From Chitinophaga ginsengisegetis (GTDB lineage Bacteria; Bacteroidota; Bacteroidia; Chitinophagales; Chitinophagaceae): a stretch of 64,000 nucleotides of DNA. The notes below the pieces were generated by a model, which was not told the origin of the DNA, did no database searches, and saw nothing but the letters and a program-made list of their open reading frames with translations. Shown piece by piece: positions 16,785 through 26,486 of the stretch. The stretch lies in the NCBI RefSeq assembly GCF_900168065.1, contig NZ_FUZZ01000003.1, forward strand, positions 310,001 through 374,000, given 5' to 3'. A program made the translations under genes and the position numbers. Within the stretch, counting starts at the first letter, position 1; every line of letters starts with the position of its first letter.

Positions 16785-19169
16785 TTATTCTGATCTCAGA
16801 CTTTTAACAGGGTTCATTAATGCTGCTTTTACCGACTGTAAACTCACCGTGAGCAAGGCTATTACAATAGCGATAGCACCTGCCAGCAGGAAAGTACCTG
16901 CATGTAAACGGGTATGGTAAGCAAAGCCTTCCAGCCATTGATGCATGGCATACCAGGCAAACGGGGACGCGATACAAAGCGATATCAGCACCAGCTTAAT
17001 AAAATCTTTCGACAGCAAGGCCACCACACTGGTGGCGGATGCGCCCAATACCTTGCGGATGCCCACTTCGCGGGTACGTTGTTCTGCGGTAAACGCAGCC
17101 AGACCCAGTAAACCAAGACAGGAAACAAGGATAATAACGATAGAAAAGGTTGATAAAATGGTACCGGTTCTGAATTCCGATTTGTATAATCCGTTAAAGT
17201 CTTCGTCCATAAAATGATACGCGAAAGGCACTGCAGGCAGATAATCTTTCCAGATGCTTTCTATTCCCGCTATTACCTGTTGCTGGTTATCCCCGGAAGT
17301 TTTAACGAGAATTTCCCCAAACCATTCATATTCCGGGAAAACAACGATGGGTTCTATTTTGCTTTTCATAGAAGCAAAGTGAAAATCTTTCATCACGCCT
17401 TTAATTGTTCCGGCGCGGCCATTCATCACCATCCGCTTTCCTGTTGCGGTTTCGGCTGTCCAGCCCAGTTGCTTTACAGCGGTTTCGTTGAGAAAGAAGT
17501 GGTATACCCGGTCTTTATCTTCTTTTAAAACATCCTGTATATCTGCGTCGGTTAAGTTTGCGCCGGCCAGCAATGAAATCCCCATTGTTTGCAGGTAATC
17601 TTTCTCCACAGGGATAGCGGTAATATTCATGCTATAGTCCGCCGGTTTTCCTTCCAGGTTGCCAATCGTATATCCACCACCTACCGATACCGGTGAGTCG
17701 TAGGATGCGCTTACGTATTTTACACCTGATTGTTGCAACAGCCTGCCTTTAAACGTTTCCAGCATCTGCCGGTTAAAGTTTTCTCCCGACAGCACCAATA
17801 CCTGCGATCTGTCCAGTCCTATTTTCTTATGCTGGATATATTTCAGCTGGCTGCCCACCACCAGTGTGCAGATAATAAAAAACACCGAAGCCGCAAACTG
17901 AAACACTACCAGGCTTTTACGGATGCTGCCGCCCGAACCATGCATCACCCTTCCCTTTAATACCTGTACCGGCCGGAAGCCCGACAGGAACAGGGCCGGA
18001 TAGGTACCTGCAAAAAAAGTAGTACAAAGAAAAATACCAGCCAGCCATAGGTAGATGTGGTAGCTACCCAGTCCGAGCTTCAGGGTAGTACCGGCCATGT
18101 TGTTAAATGCCGGCAGCAGTACCAAAGCAATCATTATTCCCAGTACCATCGCGCAAAAGGAGATCAGCGTAGACTCTGCAATGAACTGCCAGAACAGCTG
18201 TCCGCGTACTGCGCCCAGGGCTTTCCTTACACCGATTTCGCGGCCTCTTTCCGCAGAACGGGCCGTGGCCAGGTTCATAAAATTGATGCATGCAATCAGC
18301 AACAACAACGCCGCGATGATGGTGAGAATATAATTATAGCGGATATCCCCGCCTGGTTCTGTTGAATTAAGGGAGATAGAATGGAGATGGATACCGGGTA
18401 CAGATTCCGGCACAAAACCAAACGTAACGCCACTCCTGGTAGCATTGCCCATCTGTTCTTTTACCAGGTTGGTTAACCTGCCTTGCAGCGCGCTGGCAGT
18501 AGTGTTGCTTGCCAGTTGTATGTACGTATAATCATTCGCCGAATTCCAGGTATCGTTTTTACCCAGCGAAGCATAGCTGGCTATAAAGTCAAACTTCAGG
18601 TGGGTGTTCGCAGGAGGATCTATTGCCACACCGGTTACCTGGTATTCCTTTCTGTTATTAATCTTTAGCGTTTTACCAACTATATCAGTAGTTCCAAAGT
18701 ACTTCCTGGCCATCGTTTCAGACAGCACTATCATATTAGGCCCGCTCAACACAGTAGCTGCATTTCCCGCTATCAGCGGGAAAGAAAACATGTTGAAAAA
18801 AGCGGGATCTGCGTAAAGAAAGCTATTCTCGTTCATTACCTTATCCCCGTAAGCCACTGTGGTAGCCAAAGGATAAACCCTAGAGATGTGTTTCACTTCC
18901 GGGAAATCTTTCATCACCGGCGCCAGTCCGCCCGGCGTGAGGGCGGTATGAGTCACCGGCTGGTCCTTTTCGCCATAGTCGAAACGGATACGGTACAACT
19001 CCGCCGCATGCGCGTGGAACTGATCATACGTCCATTCGTTCCGGAGGTACAGTGCGAGCAGTATGAAACAGGCAATGCCCGCAGAAAGCCCGGTGATATT
19101 GATCGCCGAATACAGCTTGCGTTTCATCAGATTTCTTACCGCTGTTTTCAAATAATTACGCCACATCAT
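16785..19169 (-). CDS. MacB/FtsX-type ABC permease (fifth in the operon)
   Basis: 794 residues with the same two-half layout as its neighbours; coupling segments are REIGVRKALGA (first half, near 313) and REVGIRKVLGASATS (second half). TM1 spans about 21-40 (ITGLSAGIACFILLALYL). The tail is SVKAALMNPVKSLRSE, nearly identical to that of the first permease of the operon, so these two may be a recent pair. The stop codon is 11 bases before the next gene's ATG. ATG codons at 19169 and 19166 are adjacent alternatives. Confidence 0.92.
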   Translation of the reverse strand: MMWRNYLKTAVRNLMKRKLYSAINITGLSAGIACFILLALYLRNEWTYDQFHAHAAELYRIRFDYGEKDQPVTHTALTPGGLAPVMKDFPEVKHISRVYPLATTVAYGDKVMNENSFLYADPAFFNMFSFPLIAGNAATVLSGPNMIVLSETMARKYFGTTDIVGKTLKINNRKEYQVTGVAIDPPANTHLKFDFIASYASLGKNDTWNSANDYTYIQLASNTTASALQGRLTNLVKEQMGNATRSGVTFGFVPESVPGIHLHSISLNSTEPGGDIRYNYILTIIAALLLLIACINFMNLATARSAERGREIGVRKALGAVRGQLFWQFIAESTLISFCAMVLGIMIALVLLPAFNNMAGTTLKLGLGSYHIYLWLAGIFLCTTFFAGTYPALFLSGFRPVQVLKGRVMHGSGGSIRKSLVVFQFAASVFFIICTLVVGSQLKYIQHKKIGLDRSQVLVLSGENFNRQMLETFKGRLLQQSGVKYVSASYDSPVSVGGGYTIGNLEGKPADYSMNITAIPVEKDYLQTMGISLLAGANLTDADIQDVLKEDKDRVYHFFLNETAVKQLGWTAETATGKRMVMNGRAGTIKGVMKDFHFASMKSKIEPIVVFPEYEWFGEILVKTSGDNQQQVIAGIESIWKDYLPAVPFAYHFMDEDFNGLYKSEFRTGTILSTFSIVIILVSCLGLLGLAAFTAEQRTREVGIRKVLGASATSVVALLSKDFIKLVLISLCIASPFAWYAMHQWLEGFAYHTRLHAGTFLLAGAIAIVIALLTVSLQSVKAALMNPVKSLRSE

Positions 19170-19185
19170 AGGTGATATTTTAACG

Positions 19186-21582
19186 TTAATCCCTGGTTAA
19201 ACTGTTTACGGGGTTTGCCAGCGCAGCTTTCACCGACTGCAAACTCACGGTTAAAAAAGCAATGCATACCGCCAGCAGCCCTGCTACCCCGAATACCCAC
19301 CAATGAATGGTGGTATGGTATTCAAACCCTTCCAGCCAGCGGTGCATGAAGTACCAGGCTGCCGGGGTGGCTATCAATACTGCCACAAGTACCAGGCGGA
19401 GAAAATCTTTCGACAACAACAACACAATACCACTCACAGATGCACCTAATACTTTACGGATACCAATTTCTTTTTTACGGTGCGCCATCACCAGCACGGC
19501 AATTGCAAATAATCCCATGCAGGAAATGATCACGGCGAGAACAGCGCCACTCATAAATATCTTTGAAAACCGTTGTTCCTGTCTGTATAACCGTTGTGCA
19601 TTTTCATCGAGGAAAGAAGGATCGCTTTCTGCCAGTTCATTAATGCCTTTCCAGAGCGTAGTGATCTTTTTCAGTGAGGCTACCGGGTTGTGGGTTTCCA
19701 CTTTTACGAAGATATAGTTCAGGGGAGCGTTCATGATCATTACCAGCGGATCAATTTTCTTGTGTAACGATTCAAAGTGATAATCCTTTACCATGCCAAT
19801 CACATGTACCGGCGGCTCATCGTCGCTCATCCGGAAAGTTATGCCTACCGGGTCTGTTACGCCCAGTTGCTTCGCCATCAGTTCATTGATTACTACGGCA
19901 CTGCTGTCTGTTCCATATTCCCGGGAGAAATCGCGGCCGGATAATATTTTGAGGTCCAGCGTTCTGGCGTAGTCGTAATCTACTGCGAGACATTGCGTGG
20001 AAACGTGGCGGTCTTTATACATGAAGCCCCGGGTCCAGTTACCGGAAGAGCCGTCTTTTCCCATGCCGAGGTTTAACATGCTGCCGCTCACGCTTCTTAC
20101 CTCACCCATTTCGGCGAGCCTGTTTTTCATGGTAGTGATATCTGAAGGCGTGGCATTATCAAGCGGGATACTGATCACCTGGGAGGAATTATATCCTAAC
20201 GGGGCCGACTGTATGAAATTAAGTTGTTGCCAGATGATGGAAGTACAACTGATCAGTACTACTGCCACCATAAACTGTACAACAATAAGCCCGTTGCGGA
20301 CACCACTGCTTTTACCCATACCCAGCTTGCCTTTCAGCACCTGCAGGATATTGAGCCGCGCTACTTTCCAGGCCGGGTAACCACCCGCCAGTAACGTGAT
20401 CAGGAAGAAGCCGGCAACAGTGCCGGTTACTACCCATATATTACGGAATACACTCAGCGCAATATGATGTCCGAACACCTGGTTGTAATAAGGCAGCAGG
20501 AGGATCATCAGACCCAGGCTCAGTACCAGCGCAAAGCAGCACAACAGGAACGCTTCTGCCCAGAACTGCAGCAGCAGCTGACCATTCTGCGCACCGAGGG
20601 ATTTCCGCAAACCTATTTCACCACTGCGGGCAAAAGATCTGGCTATAGAGAGATTAATAAAGTTGATAGCGGCAATACCGATAATCAGCGTAGCAAGGAT
20701 GATCATCAGCCAGGGATAAAATTTATTCAGGCCACTATAAAAAGAGCTGTCTGCGTCCAGGTGGAAATCTTTCAGCGGAAGTCCTTTCAGGTAAAATACG
20801 TTTTTAACGCCCCCTGCGTTTTTTTGCAGGTCTTCTATCTTCCCTTTATAATATTTGTTCACCACCACGTTCATATTTTTCTCGAAAGAAGTTTTACTAA
20901 CGCCCGGTTCCAGCTGAACAAACAAAGGAAAATTTGATGCGCTCCAATCGTTTTTGGTGGTATTATATTCGGGTTCATTTTCAAACCGTGTGAGCAACTC
21001 GAAATACATCCCTGAGTTATCGGGAATATCGGCGGCTATTGCGCTTACAATGAAAGGCTGCCATTTACCATTCAGGTTCAGTTCCACAGTTTTGCCTACC
21101 CCATCGGTATCTTTAAACAGGATCCCCGAGGCGCGCTTTGTGAGCACTACCTGGTTTAGCTGCTGTAATGCACTATTCTTATCTCCCTTAATCACCGGGA
21201 AGGTAAACATCTTCAAAAAATCCTTGTCTACCATTTGCGCACCCAGGTAGTAATGATTGGCGCCATATCTTACCGGCACATTATACCCGGCTATAAACGT
21301 GATACCTTTTACGCCCGGCACCTCTTTCTGCAAAGCCACTGCCAGTGGTTTCGACATACTGGAACCTGTTTTCACCTGGCCGCCGGTGTCTTCAATACCA
21401 ATCAGCTGGTATATATCTTTCCCATTCTCATGAAAATTATCGTAGGTCCATTCCCGGTATGCAGTAAGAGATAAAAGTAATGCGGCACACAATGCGGTAC
21501 TCATTCCCACAATGTTAACGGCGGCGAACACTTTTTGTTTCCGCAAATTTCTCCAGGCAATCTTTAAGTAACTCTTTAACAT
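19186..21582 (-). CDS. MacB/FtsX-type ABC permease (fourth in the operon)
   Basis: 798 residues from the ATG at 21582, which gives the family N-terminus MLKSYLKIAWRNLRKQK; an in-frame ATG at 21651 would add 23 residues unlike any paralogue. Coupling segments are GEIGLRKSLGA and KEIGIRKVLGASVSG, and the tail is VKAALANPVNSLTRD. The second core domain has a Gly/Asn/Trp-rich stretch (GMGKDGSSGNWTRG near 520) not matched in the neighbours I compared. The 72 bases upstream separate it from the gene relic at 21655-21732. Confidence 0.92.
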   Translation of the reverse strand: MLKSYLKIAWRNLRKQKVFAAVNIVGMSTALCAALLLSLTAYREWTYDNFHENGKDIYQLIGIEDTGGQVKTGSSMSKPLAVALQKEVPGVKGITFIAGYNVPVRYGANHYYLGAQMVDKDFLKMFTFPVIKGDKNSALQQLNQVVLTKRASGILFKDTDGVGKTVELNLNGKWQPFIVSAIAADIPDNSGMYFELLTRFENEPEYNTTKNDWSASNFPLFVQLEPGVSKTSFEKNMNVVVNKYYKGKIEDLQKNAGGVKNVFYLKGLPLKDFHLDADSSFYSGLNKFYPWLMIILATLIIGIAAINFINLSIARSFARSGEIGLRKSLGAQNGQLLLQFWAEAFLLCCFALVLSLGLMILLLPYYNQVFGHHIALSVFRNIWVVTGTVAGFFLITLLAGGYPAWKVARLNILQVLKGKLGMGKSSGVRNGLIVVQFMVAVVLISCTSIIWQQLNFIQSAPLGYNSSQVISIPLDNATPSDITTMKNRLAEMGEVRSVSGSMLNLGMGKDGSSGNWTRGFMYKDRHVSTQCLAVDYDYARTLDLKILSGRDFSREYGTDSSAVVINELMAKQLGVTDPVGITFRMSDDEPPVHVIGMVKDYHFESLHKKIDPLVMIMNAPLNYIFVKVETHNPVASLKKITTLWKGINELAESDPSFLDENAQRLYRQEQRFSKIFMSGAVLAVIISCMGLFAIAVLVMAHRKKEIGIRKVLGASVSGIVLLLSKDFLRLVLVAVLIATPAAWYFMHRWLEGFEYHTTIHWWVFGVAGLLAVCIAFLTVSLQSVKAALANPVNSLTRD

Positions 21583-21654
21583 ACGGCTATATTTAAAGTG
21601 ATAAAAAATAAAAGCAGGGCGTGTAGACACACACTCTGATTTGCTGTTCACTTG

Positions 21655-21732
21655 TTATTCTATCTTTAATGCGTTTACCGGGTTCCTGATAGCGGCTTTC
21701 ACGGCAAATTTTATGTAATTGAATAGTAGCAT
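21655..21732 (-). pseudogene. 25-codon relic of a seventh permease: N-terminus joined to C-terminus
   Basis: The frame starts MLLFNYIKFAV, matching the start of the paralogues (for example MFRNYFKIAV). It then runs straight into KAAIRNPVNALKIE and a TAA stop, matching their extreme C-terminus (for example VKAALMNPVKSLRSE, or NPVNALKSE). About 770 internal codons are missing and the reading frame is kept. The ATG lies 2 bases after the stop of the third permease, the same tight spacing as intact genes in this operon. The simplest reading is one internal deletion in a former seventh permease gene. It may still be translated as a microprotein. Confidence 0.75.
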
Positions 21733-21734
21733 AG

Positions 21735-24122
21735 TCAATCGTTTCTCAGGTTATCTGCCGGATTCACTTCAATAGCTCTCCAGGTTTGTGAAAAAATGGT
21801 GACCAGCGCCAGGAATACCAGGAATAAAAAGCTTCCCAGCATTGCCAAAATGCCCGTGCTTACCCGGTAAGCAAATATCTGCAGGAAAAGCAGGCTACTG
21901 ATATATCCCAGTGGCAGGGCAATACATCCCGCTATAACGATTAACTTTATGTAGTTCTTAGACAAAAGCATTAACAGCCCCGCCGCACTGGCGCCCAGTA
22001 CTTTGCGGATAGCGATTTCTTTTCTGCGGGTAAAAGAGGTATAGGCTACAATGCCCAGCAGTCCTAATGCAGCTATCAAAGTGGTAATGAACACCAGGAA
22101 CCCCAGCATGGAAACCACTTCTCTTCCATCGCGGCTACCTAGCTGCTCATCCATCCATTCCGAGGTAAATATTTCCCCGGGATGCATAGCGGTCCATATT
22201 TTCTTCACGTCTGCTACCTGCTGTTCTTTATCTCCTTTCAGCATTGCTAACTGCAGCTGATGGAATTCGGCAGGCACAAAACGGATCGCCATCGGGCGGA
22301 TATTTACTTCTATCGGCTGGAAGTTGAAATCTTTTACTACGCCAATGATACTTACAGGCAGGGAATCGGACAGGAACAAGGTTCTTCCGATAGCGTCTGC
22401 AGGAGATTTTATACCCATTACGCTGACCGCCTTTTCGTTGATAATAATATATTGTTCTTTTTCAGCAGAAGCGGATTCGGGGAAAGTAGTGCCAGCCATC
22501 AATCTCAGGTGCATTACTTTGAGGAAGTCCACATCCCCGGCGTAGTAACCAAATTCCATTCTATCCTTGCTCTCACCAGTGCGGATAACGCAAAAGTTAC
22601 AATGTCTTGGCATTCCTAATGTTCCGGAACTGGCAGTGGCTGTTCCCACATCCTTCAATTGCAGCATCCGCTCCTTCATCCGTTGGAAATCCGCGTCCGC
22701 CAGCGGTACATTCAGGATATCTTTACGATAGAAGCCCATGTCCTTAATGGCTTTATAATGGAATTGCCGATACACTGTTACCAGGAAGATAATGGCGGTT
22801 AACGACAGGGAAAACTGGATGACGATGAGTGTTTTCCTTAATCCCAGTCCGCCAAACAGTTTAATATCGATGAGGTTCTTTAATACCTTAGCCGGCTGAA
22901 AAGCAGATAGGGCCCATGCGGGAATAGCGCCTGCCACTATACCAATGACGATGCTGAACAAAAGGAATAGCATAAGCAACCGGGGCTCCAGCAGATTGTT
23001 GTCGGGAACCGGTAATCCCCTGAAATGTGTGGCTTGCATCAGCAGCAGTAATAAAACCGCCATGATCAGCGACAGTATACACATGATCACAGATTCCGTA
23101 ATAAACTGTAAAAATATCTGCCAGCGTTGCGCGCCATTTACTTTCCGCACGCCTACTTCTTTGGCCCGCTGTAAAGAACGCACAATGGATAAATTGGTGT
23201 AGTTAAAACAGGCGCAGATAATCAGGCCCAGTGCCACGCCTATTTCCGCCAATATTTTGCCCCAGGGCGGCGTACCGCCGATGTCGTCCACCAGCTCCTG
23301 CGATGGGGTGATTTTGCTGAGCGCCTGTGGCTCAAAGGCCATGCTGCCCTGTCCTTTCTGTACCAGTCCGTCGTAACGGTGGGCCTGGTCTTTCAGGGCA
23401 GATTCCAATGCCGATAACTTTTCGCCGCGGCGCATCACCACATAGGTATAGCTGCTCTGTACCTGGTCCCAGTTATTCAGTTTATCCGGCAATACTTTAC
23501 TTTGTTCCAGTGAAGGCACAGACGACATCGCGGCAAAGGCTTCGTAATCGATATGTGATTTGGAGGGTGCAGGTTCCATTACCCCGCTAACGATAAAGCT
23601 ACCAAAGCGATCAAACTGGATTACTTTTCCCATCGGATCATTGGTGCCGAAAAAGCGTTGGGCCGTTTCTGCCGTAAGGACTATGCTGTTGGGAGTAACT
23701 AACGCGGTGCGGGGATCACCTGCGGCCAGTTTAAAGCCAAACACCTCAAAAAAGGAGGGCGTGGCAAATGTCCCGCTGATATAGATCTTCTTCTTATCTA
23801 TTTTTCCTTCTCCGTTCAAAACACCGTATAAAGTAGCCTCATTTTCAACGGCAGCATAATTATTTTTCAACGCCGCTCCCATTGGCAAAGGCACACTGGC
23901 CATATGATATTTTCTTCCATCCGGCGTTTGCGCATGGGTAGTGATTCTCCAGGTACGCGAAGCAGCAGGATGAAAATTATCGTAACTGAAATTTTCCCTG
24001 ACGGAGATCAATACGATCAGGCATACCGTCATACTCACCGCCAGCCCGGCGATGTTGATAAAGGTAAACAACCTTTGCCGCTGCAGATTTCTGAATGCTA
24101 TGACGATATAACGCTTGAACAT
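21735..24122 (-). CDS. MacB/FtsX-type ABC permease (third in the operon), divergent
   Basis: 795 residues. It is the most divergent of the six: the coupling segments are KEVGVRKVNGAQRWQ (Asn replaces Leu before the Gly) and KEIAIRKVLGASAAG (Ala replaces Gly), and the tail is TWRAIEVNPADNLRND instead of the usual VKAAxxNPVKSL form. The first core domain contains a KIDKKKIYI insert near residue 103, and the second a Cys pair in RHCNFCV near 505. TM1 is at about 20-40. It may handle a different ligand or heterodimerise with another permease. The next permease upstream ends 4 bases before its ATG. Confidence 0.9.
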   Translation of the reverse strand: MFKRYIVIAFRNLQRQRLFTFINIAGLAVSMTVCLIVLISVRENFSYDNFHPAASRTWRITTHAQTPDGRKYHMASVPLPMGAALKNNYAAVENEATLYGVLNGEGKIDKKKIYISGTFATPSFFEVFGFKLAAGDPRTALVTPNSIVLTAETAQRFFGTNDPMGKVIQFDRFGSFIVSGVMEPAPSKSHIDYEAFAAMSSVPSLEQSKVLPDKLNNWDQVQSSYTYVVMRRGEKLSALESALKDQAHRYDGLVQKGQGSMAFEPQALSKITPSQELVDDIGGTPPWGKILAEIGVALGLIICACFNYTNLSIVRSLQRAKEVGVRKVNGAQRWQIFLQFITESVIMCILSLIMAVLLLLLMQATHFRGLPVPDNNLLEPRLLMLFLLFSIVIGIVAGAIPAWALSAFQPAKVLKNLIDIKLFGGLGLRKTLIVIQFSLSLTAIIFLVTVYRQFHYKAIKDMGFYRKDILNVPLADADFQRMKERMLQLKDVGTATASSGTLGMPRHCNFCVIRTGESKDRMEFGYYAGDVDFLKVMHLRLMAGTTFPESASAEKEQYIIINEKAVSVMGIKSPADAIGRTLFLSDSLPVSIIGVVKDFNFQPIEVNIRPMAIRFVPAEFHQLQLAMLKGDKEQQVADVKKIWTAMHPGEIFTSEWMDEQLGSRDGREVVSMLGFLVFITTLIAALGLLGIVAYTSFTRRKEIAIRKVLGASAAGLLMLLSKNYIKLIVIAGCIALPLGYISSLLFLQIFAYRVSTGILAMLGSFLFLVFLALVTIFSQTWRAIEVNPADNLRND

Positions 24123-24126
24123 AAAA

Positions 24127-26484
24127 TTATTCGGCTTTTAAAGATTTTACAGGATTGGCCATAGCGGCCTTCACCGACTGGAAACTTACCGTTGCCAGCG
24201 CTATCACCACTGCCAGCACACCGGCAATGATAAAGATCCAGGCAGATAAATTTGTATGATACGCAAACCCGGATAACCAGTTATTCATCATGTACCAGCT
24301 GATAGGCGTGGCCAGTAAGATACCAATGATCACCAGGGTCAGGAATTCTTTTGAAAGCAAACGGGTAACGTTCATTACAGAAGCGCCCAAAACTTTGCGG
24401 ATACCAATTTCCTTTTTGCGCTGCTCGGCAGTAAAAACGGATAATCCGAATAACCCCAGGCAGGAAATCAGGACCGCTACCACCGCAAATACCTGCGCCA
24501 GTTTACGCAACATCGTTTCCGACCTGTACATATTGTCAAACGTTTCATCAAGGAAATGATAATCTACCGGGTAGCCGGCGTTCAGTGTGGTGAACACTTT
24601 TTCCACAGCGGCCACCTGGCCGGATACCTCTCCCTTTGCGAGGCGGATCATCATATAACCGTTATCCTTCGGTTCCAGCATCATCACCATCGATGAAATA
24701 TTTTCCCGCATAGAAGCAAAATGATAATCCTTTACCACGCCGATAATTGTTCCTTTTCCTTTCCAGAAACTGATTTGTTTTCCTAATGGATGTTTCATGC
24801 CCATTACACGGGCAGCTGTTTCATTGATGATATAAGCAGCGGAGTCTGAAGCAAAATCACGGGAGAAATCGCGGCCTTCCTTCATCGTCATTCCCATAGT
24901 GGAAACATAATCGTATCCTACCTGTTGCGGCGCGGTATTCACAATCAGCTTATCGGGTTTTCCTTCCCAGCCCAGGTCGGCACTTGTGCCCTCAATAGAC
25001 AGTGGCAGGAAACTGTTATAGGTAAACGACTTTACCTGCGGCAGCTGTGCCAGCGATTGCTCAATAGCGTTCTGGTTAGCAGAAAAGCCTTCATCCAGCT
25101 CTATATACATTACATTTTCCTTGTCAACCCCCAGGTTACGGTGGTAGATATACTGCATCTGGTTGTAGATCACTACGCTGCTCACAATAAAAATGAAAGA
25201 GAGTACAAACTGCAGCACCACCAGGTTTTTCCGGAACAGGGAAGCGCCGCTGCCGCTGCTCAGGTCACCTTTCAATACCTTCACCGGCAGGAAACGCGAC
25301 AATACAAAAGCAGGGTAACTGCCGGCCAGCAAGCCGGTCACCAGTATTACACCCAGTATCCCTAACAGGTATTTAAGGGTAACAGGCAACGTAAACGTGA
25401 TATGTTTGCCTGTAAAGTTATTGAACGCCGGCATCAGCAGGTATACTATTGCTGCCGCAGTAACGGCTGCAATAGCGCACATCAGGATTGCTTCCCCGGT
25501 AAACTGCAGCATCAGTGAAAGCCTGGAGGCACCCATTGATTTACGTACACCTACTTCCCGGGCTCTTTTGGAAGCCTGTGCGGTGGAAAGGTTCATGAAG
25601 TTGATACAGGCTATAGCCAGTACAATAAGCGCCGTAATAAAAAACAAACGCACATATTCAATTCTTCCACCGGCTACTTTTCCATTTTCATATTTTTCAT
25701 GCAGATAGATGTCCCGGAAAGGTTGCAGCCATATTTCGTTCTTATTGCCGGGGTTAAGTTTAGCGTAGTGTTGCTGCATCTTTGCAGTGAGACGGGAAAT
25801 ATCCGTACCGGGTTTTATCACCATGTAATTATAAATGCTATAACTACCTGGTTTCAGCAGCCAGGGATCTTGCTGCAGGGTAAGCGCAAAGGGCAGGATA
25901 AAGTCAAACTGAATGGATGACGCAGCGGGTACATCTTTCACGATAGCCGTTACCTGTAATGCACTGTTCTTTTCCACGTTAATGATCTTTCCTACCAGAT
26001 CGGTGGTACCGTAATATTTTTTTGCAAATGATTCAGTCAGTACAATGGATTTGGGTTGCGTCAGCGCGGAATGTTTATCTCCGGCTACTACCGGAAAATC
26101 CATCTCTTCCAGCAGGTTAGACGTGGCGTATATATAATTTTTTTCCAGGCCGGTTTTCTGCGCGGTTTTAAACAACATATTGCTATAAGTCGTGCGCACT
26201 TTCACGTTCGCCGTTATCTCCGGGAAATTATCTTTCAGATCATCTGCCAGTACAACAGGTGTAGCCGTCATGGTACGTATACCGCCCCAGTCTACATTTG
26301 CCTGCAGCCGGTAAATATTCTTCCCGTTTGAATGGAACTTATCAATACTGTATTCATCCAGTACCCAGCAGAGGATAAACATGCACACCGCCATGCCAAA
26401 GGCCAGCCCCGCGATATTCACGGCAGCGAAAAACCGGCTTCTTTTCAGACTCCTCCAGGCAATGCGGAAATAGTTCTTAATCAT
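24127..26484 (-). CDS. MacB/FtsX-type ABC permease (second in the operon)
   Basis: 785 residues, the shortest intact member. The N-terminus is MIKNYFRIAWRSLKRSR with TM1 near 18-40; coupling segments are REVGVRKSMGASRLS and KEIGIRKVLGASVMN, and the tail is VKAAMANPVKSLKAE. The gap to the preceding gene is 2 bases, so translation is probably coupled. I see no frameshift or missing segment. Confidence 0.92.
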   Translation of the reverse strand: MIKNYFRIAWRSLKRSRFFAAVNIAGLAFGMAVCMFILCWVLDEYSIDKFHSNGKNIYRLQANVDWGGIRTMTATPVVLADDLKDNFPEITANVKVRTTYSNMLFKTAQKTGLEKNYIYATSNLLEEMDFPVVAGDKHSALTQPKSIVLTESFAKKYYGTTDLVGKIINVEKNSALQVTAIVKDVPAASSIQFDFILPFALTLQQDPWLLKPGSYSIYNYMVIKPGTDISRLTAKMQQHYAKLNPGNKNEIWLQPFRDIYLHEKYENGKVAGGRIEYVRLFFITALIVLAIACINFMNLSTAQASKRAREVGVRKSMGASRLSLMLQFTGEAILMCAIAAVTAAAIVYLLMPAFNNFTGKHITFTLPVTLKYLLGILGVILVTGLLAGSYPAFVLSRFLPVKVLKGDLSSGSGASLFRKNLVVLQFVLSFIFIVSSVVIYNQMQYIYHRNLGVDKENVMYIELDEGFSANQNAIEQSLAQLPQVKSFTYNSFLPLSIEGTSADLGWEGKPDKLIVNTAPQQVGYDYVSTMGMTMKEGRDFSRDFASDSAAYIINETAARVMGMKHPLGKQISFWKGKGTIIGVVKDYHFASMRENISSMVMMLEPKDNGYMMIRLAKGEVSGQVAAVEKVFTTLNAGYPVDYHFLDETFDNMYRSETMLRKLAQVFAVVAVLISCLGLFGLSVFTAEQRKKEIGIRKVLGASVMNVTRLLSKEFLTLVIIGILLATPISWYMMNNWLSGFAYHTNLSAWIFIIAGVLAVVIALATVSFQSVKAAMANPVKSLKAE

Positions 26485-26486
26485 GT

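Noticed and set aside
21583..21651. An extended N-terminus for the fourth permease from the ATG at 21651
   Set aside because: The extra 23 residues do not match any paralogue, and the family start MLKSYLKIAW begins exactly at 21582.
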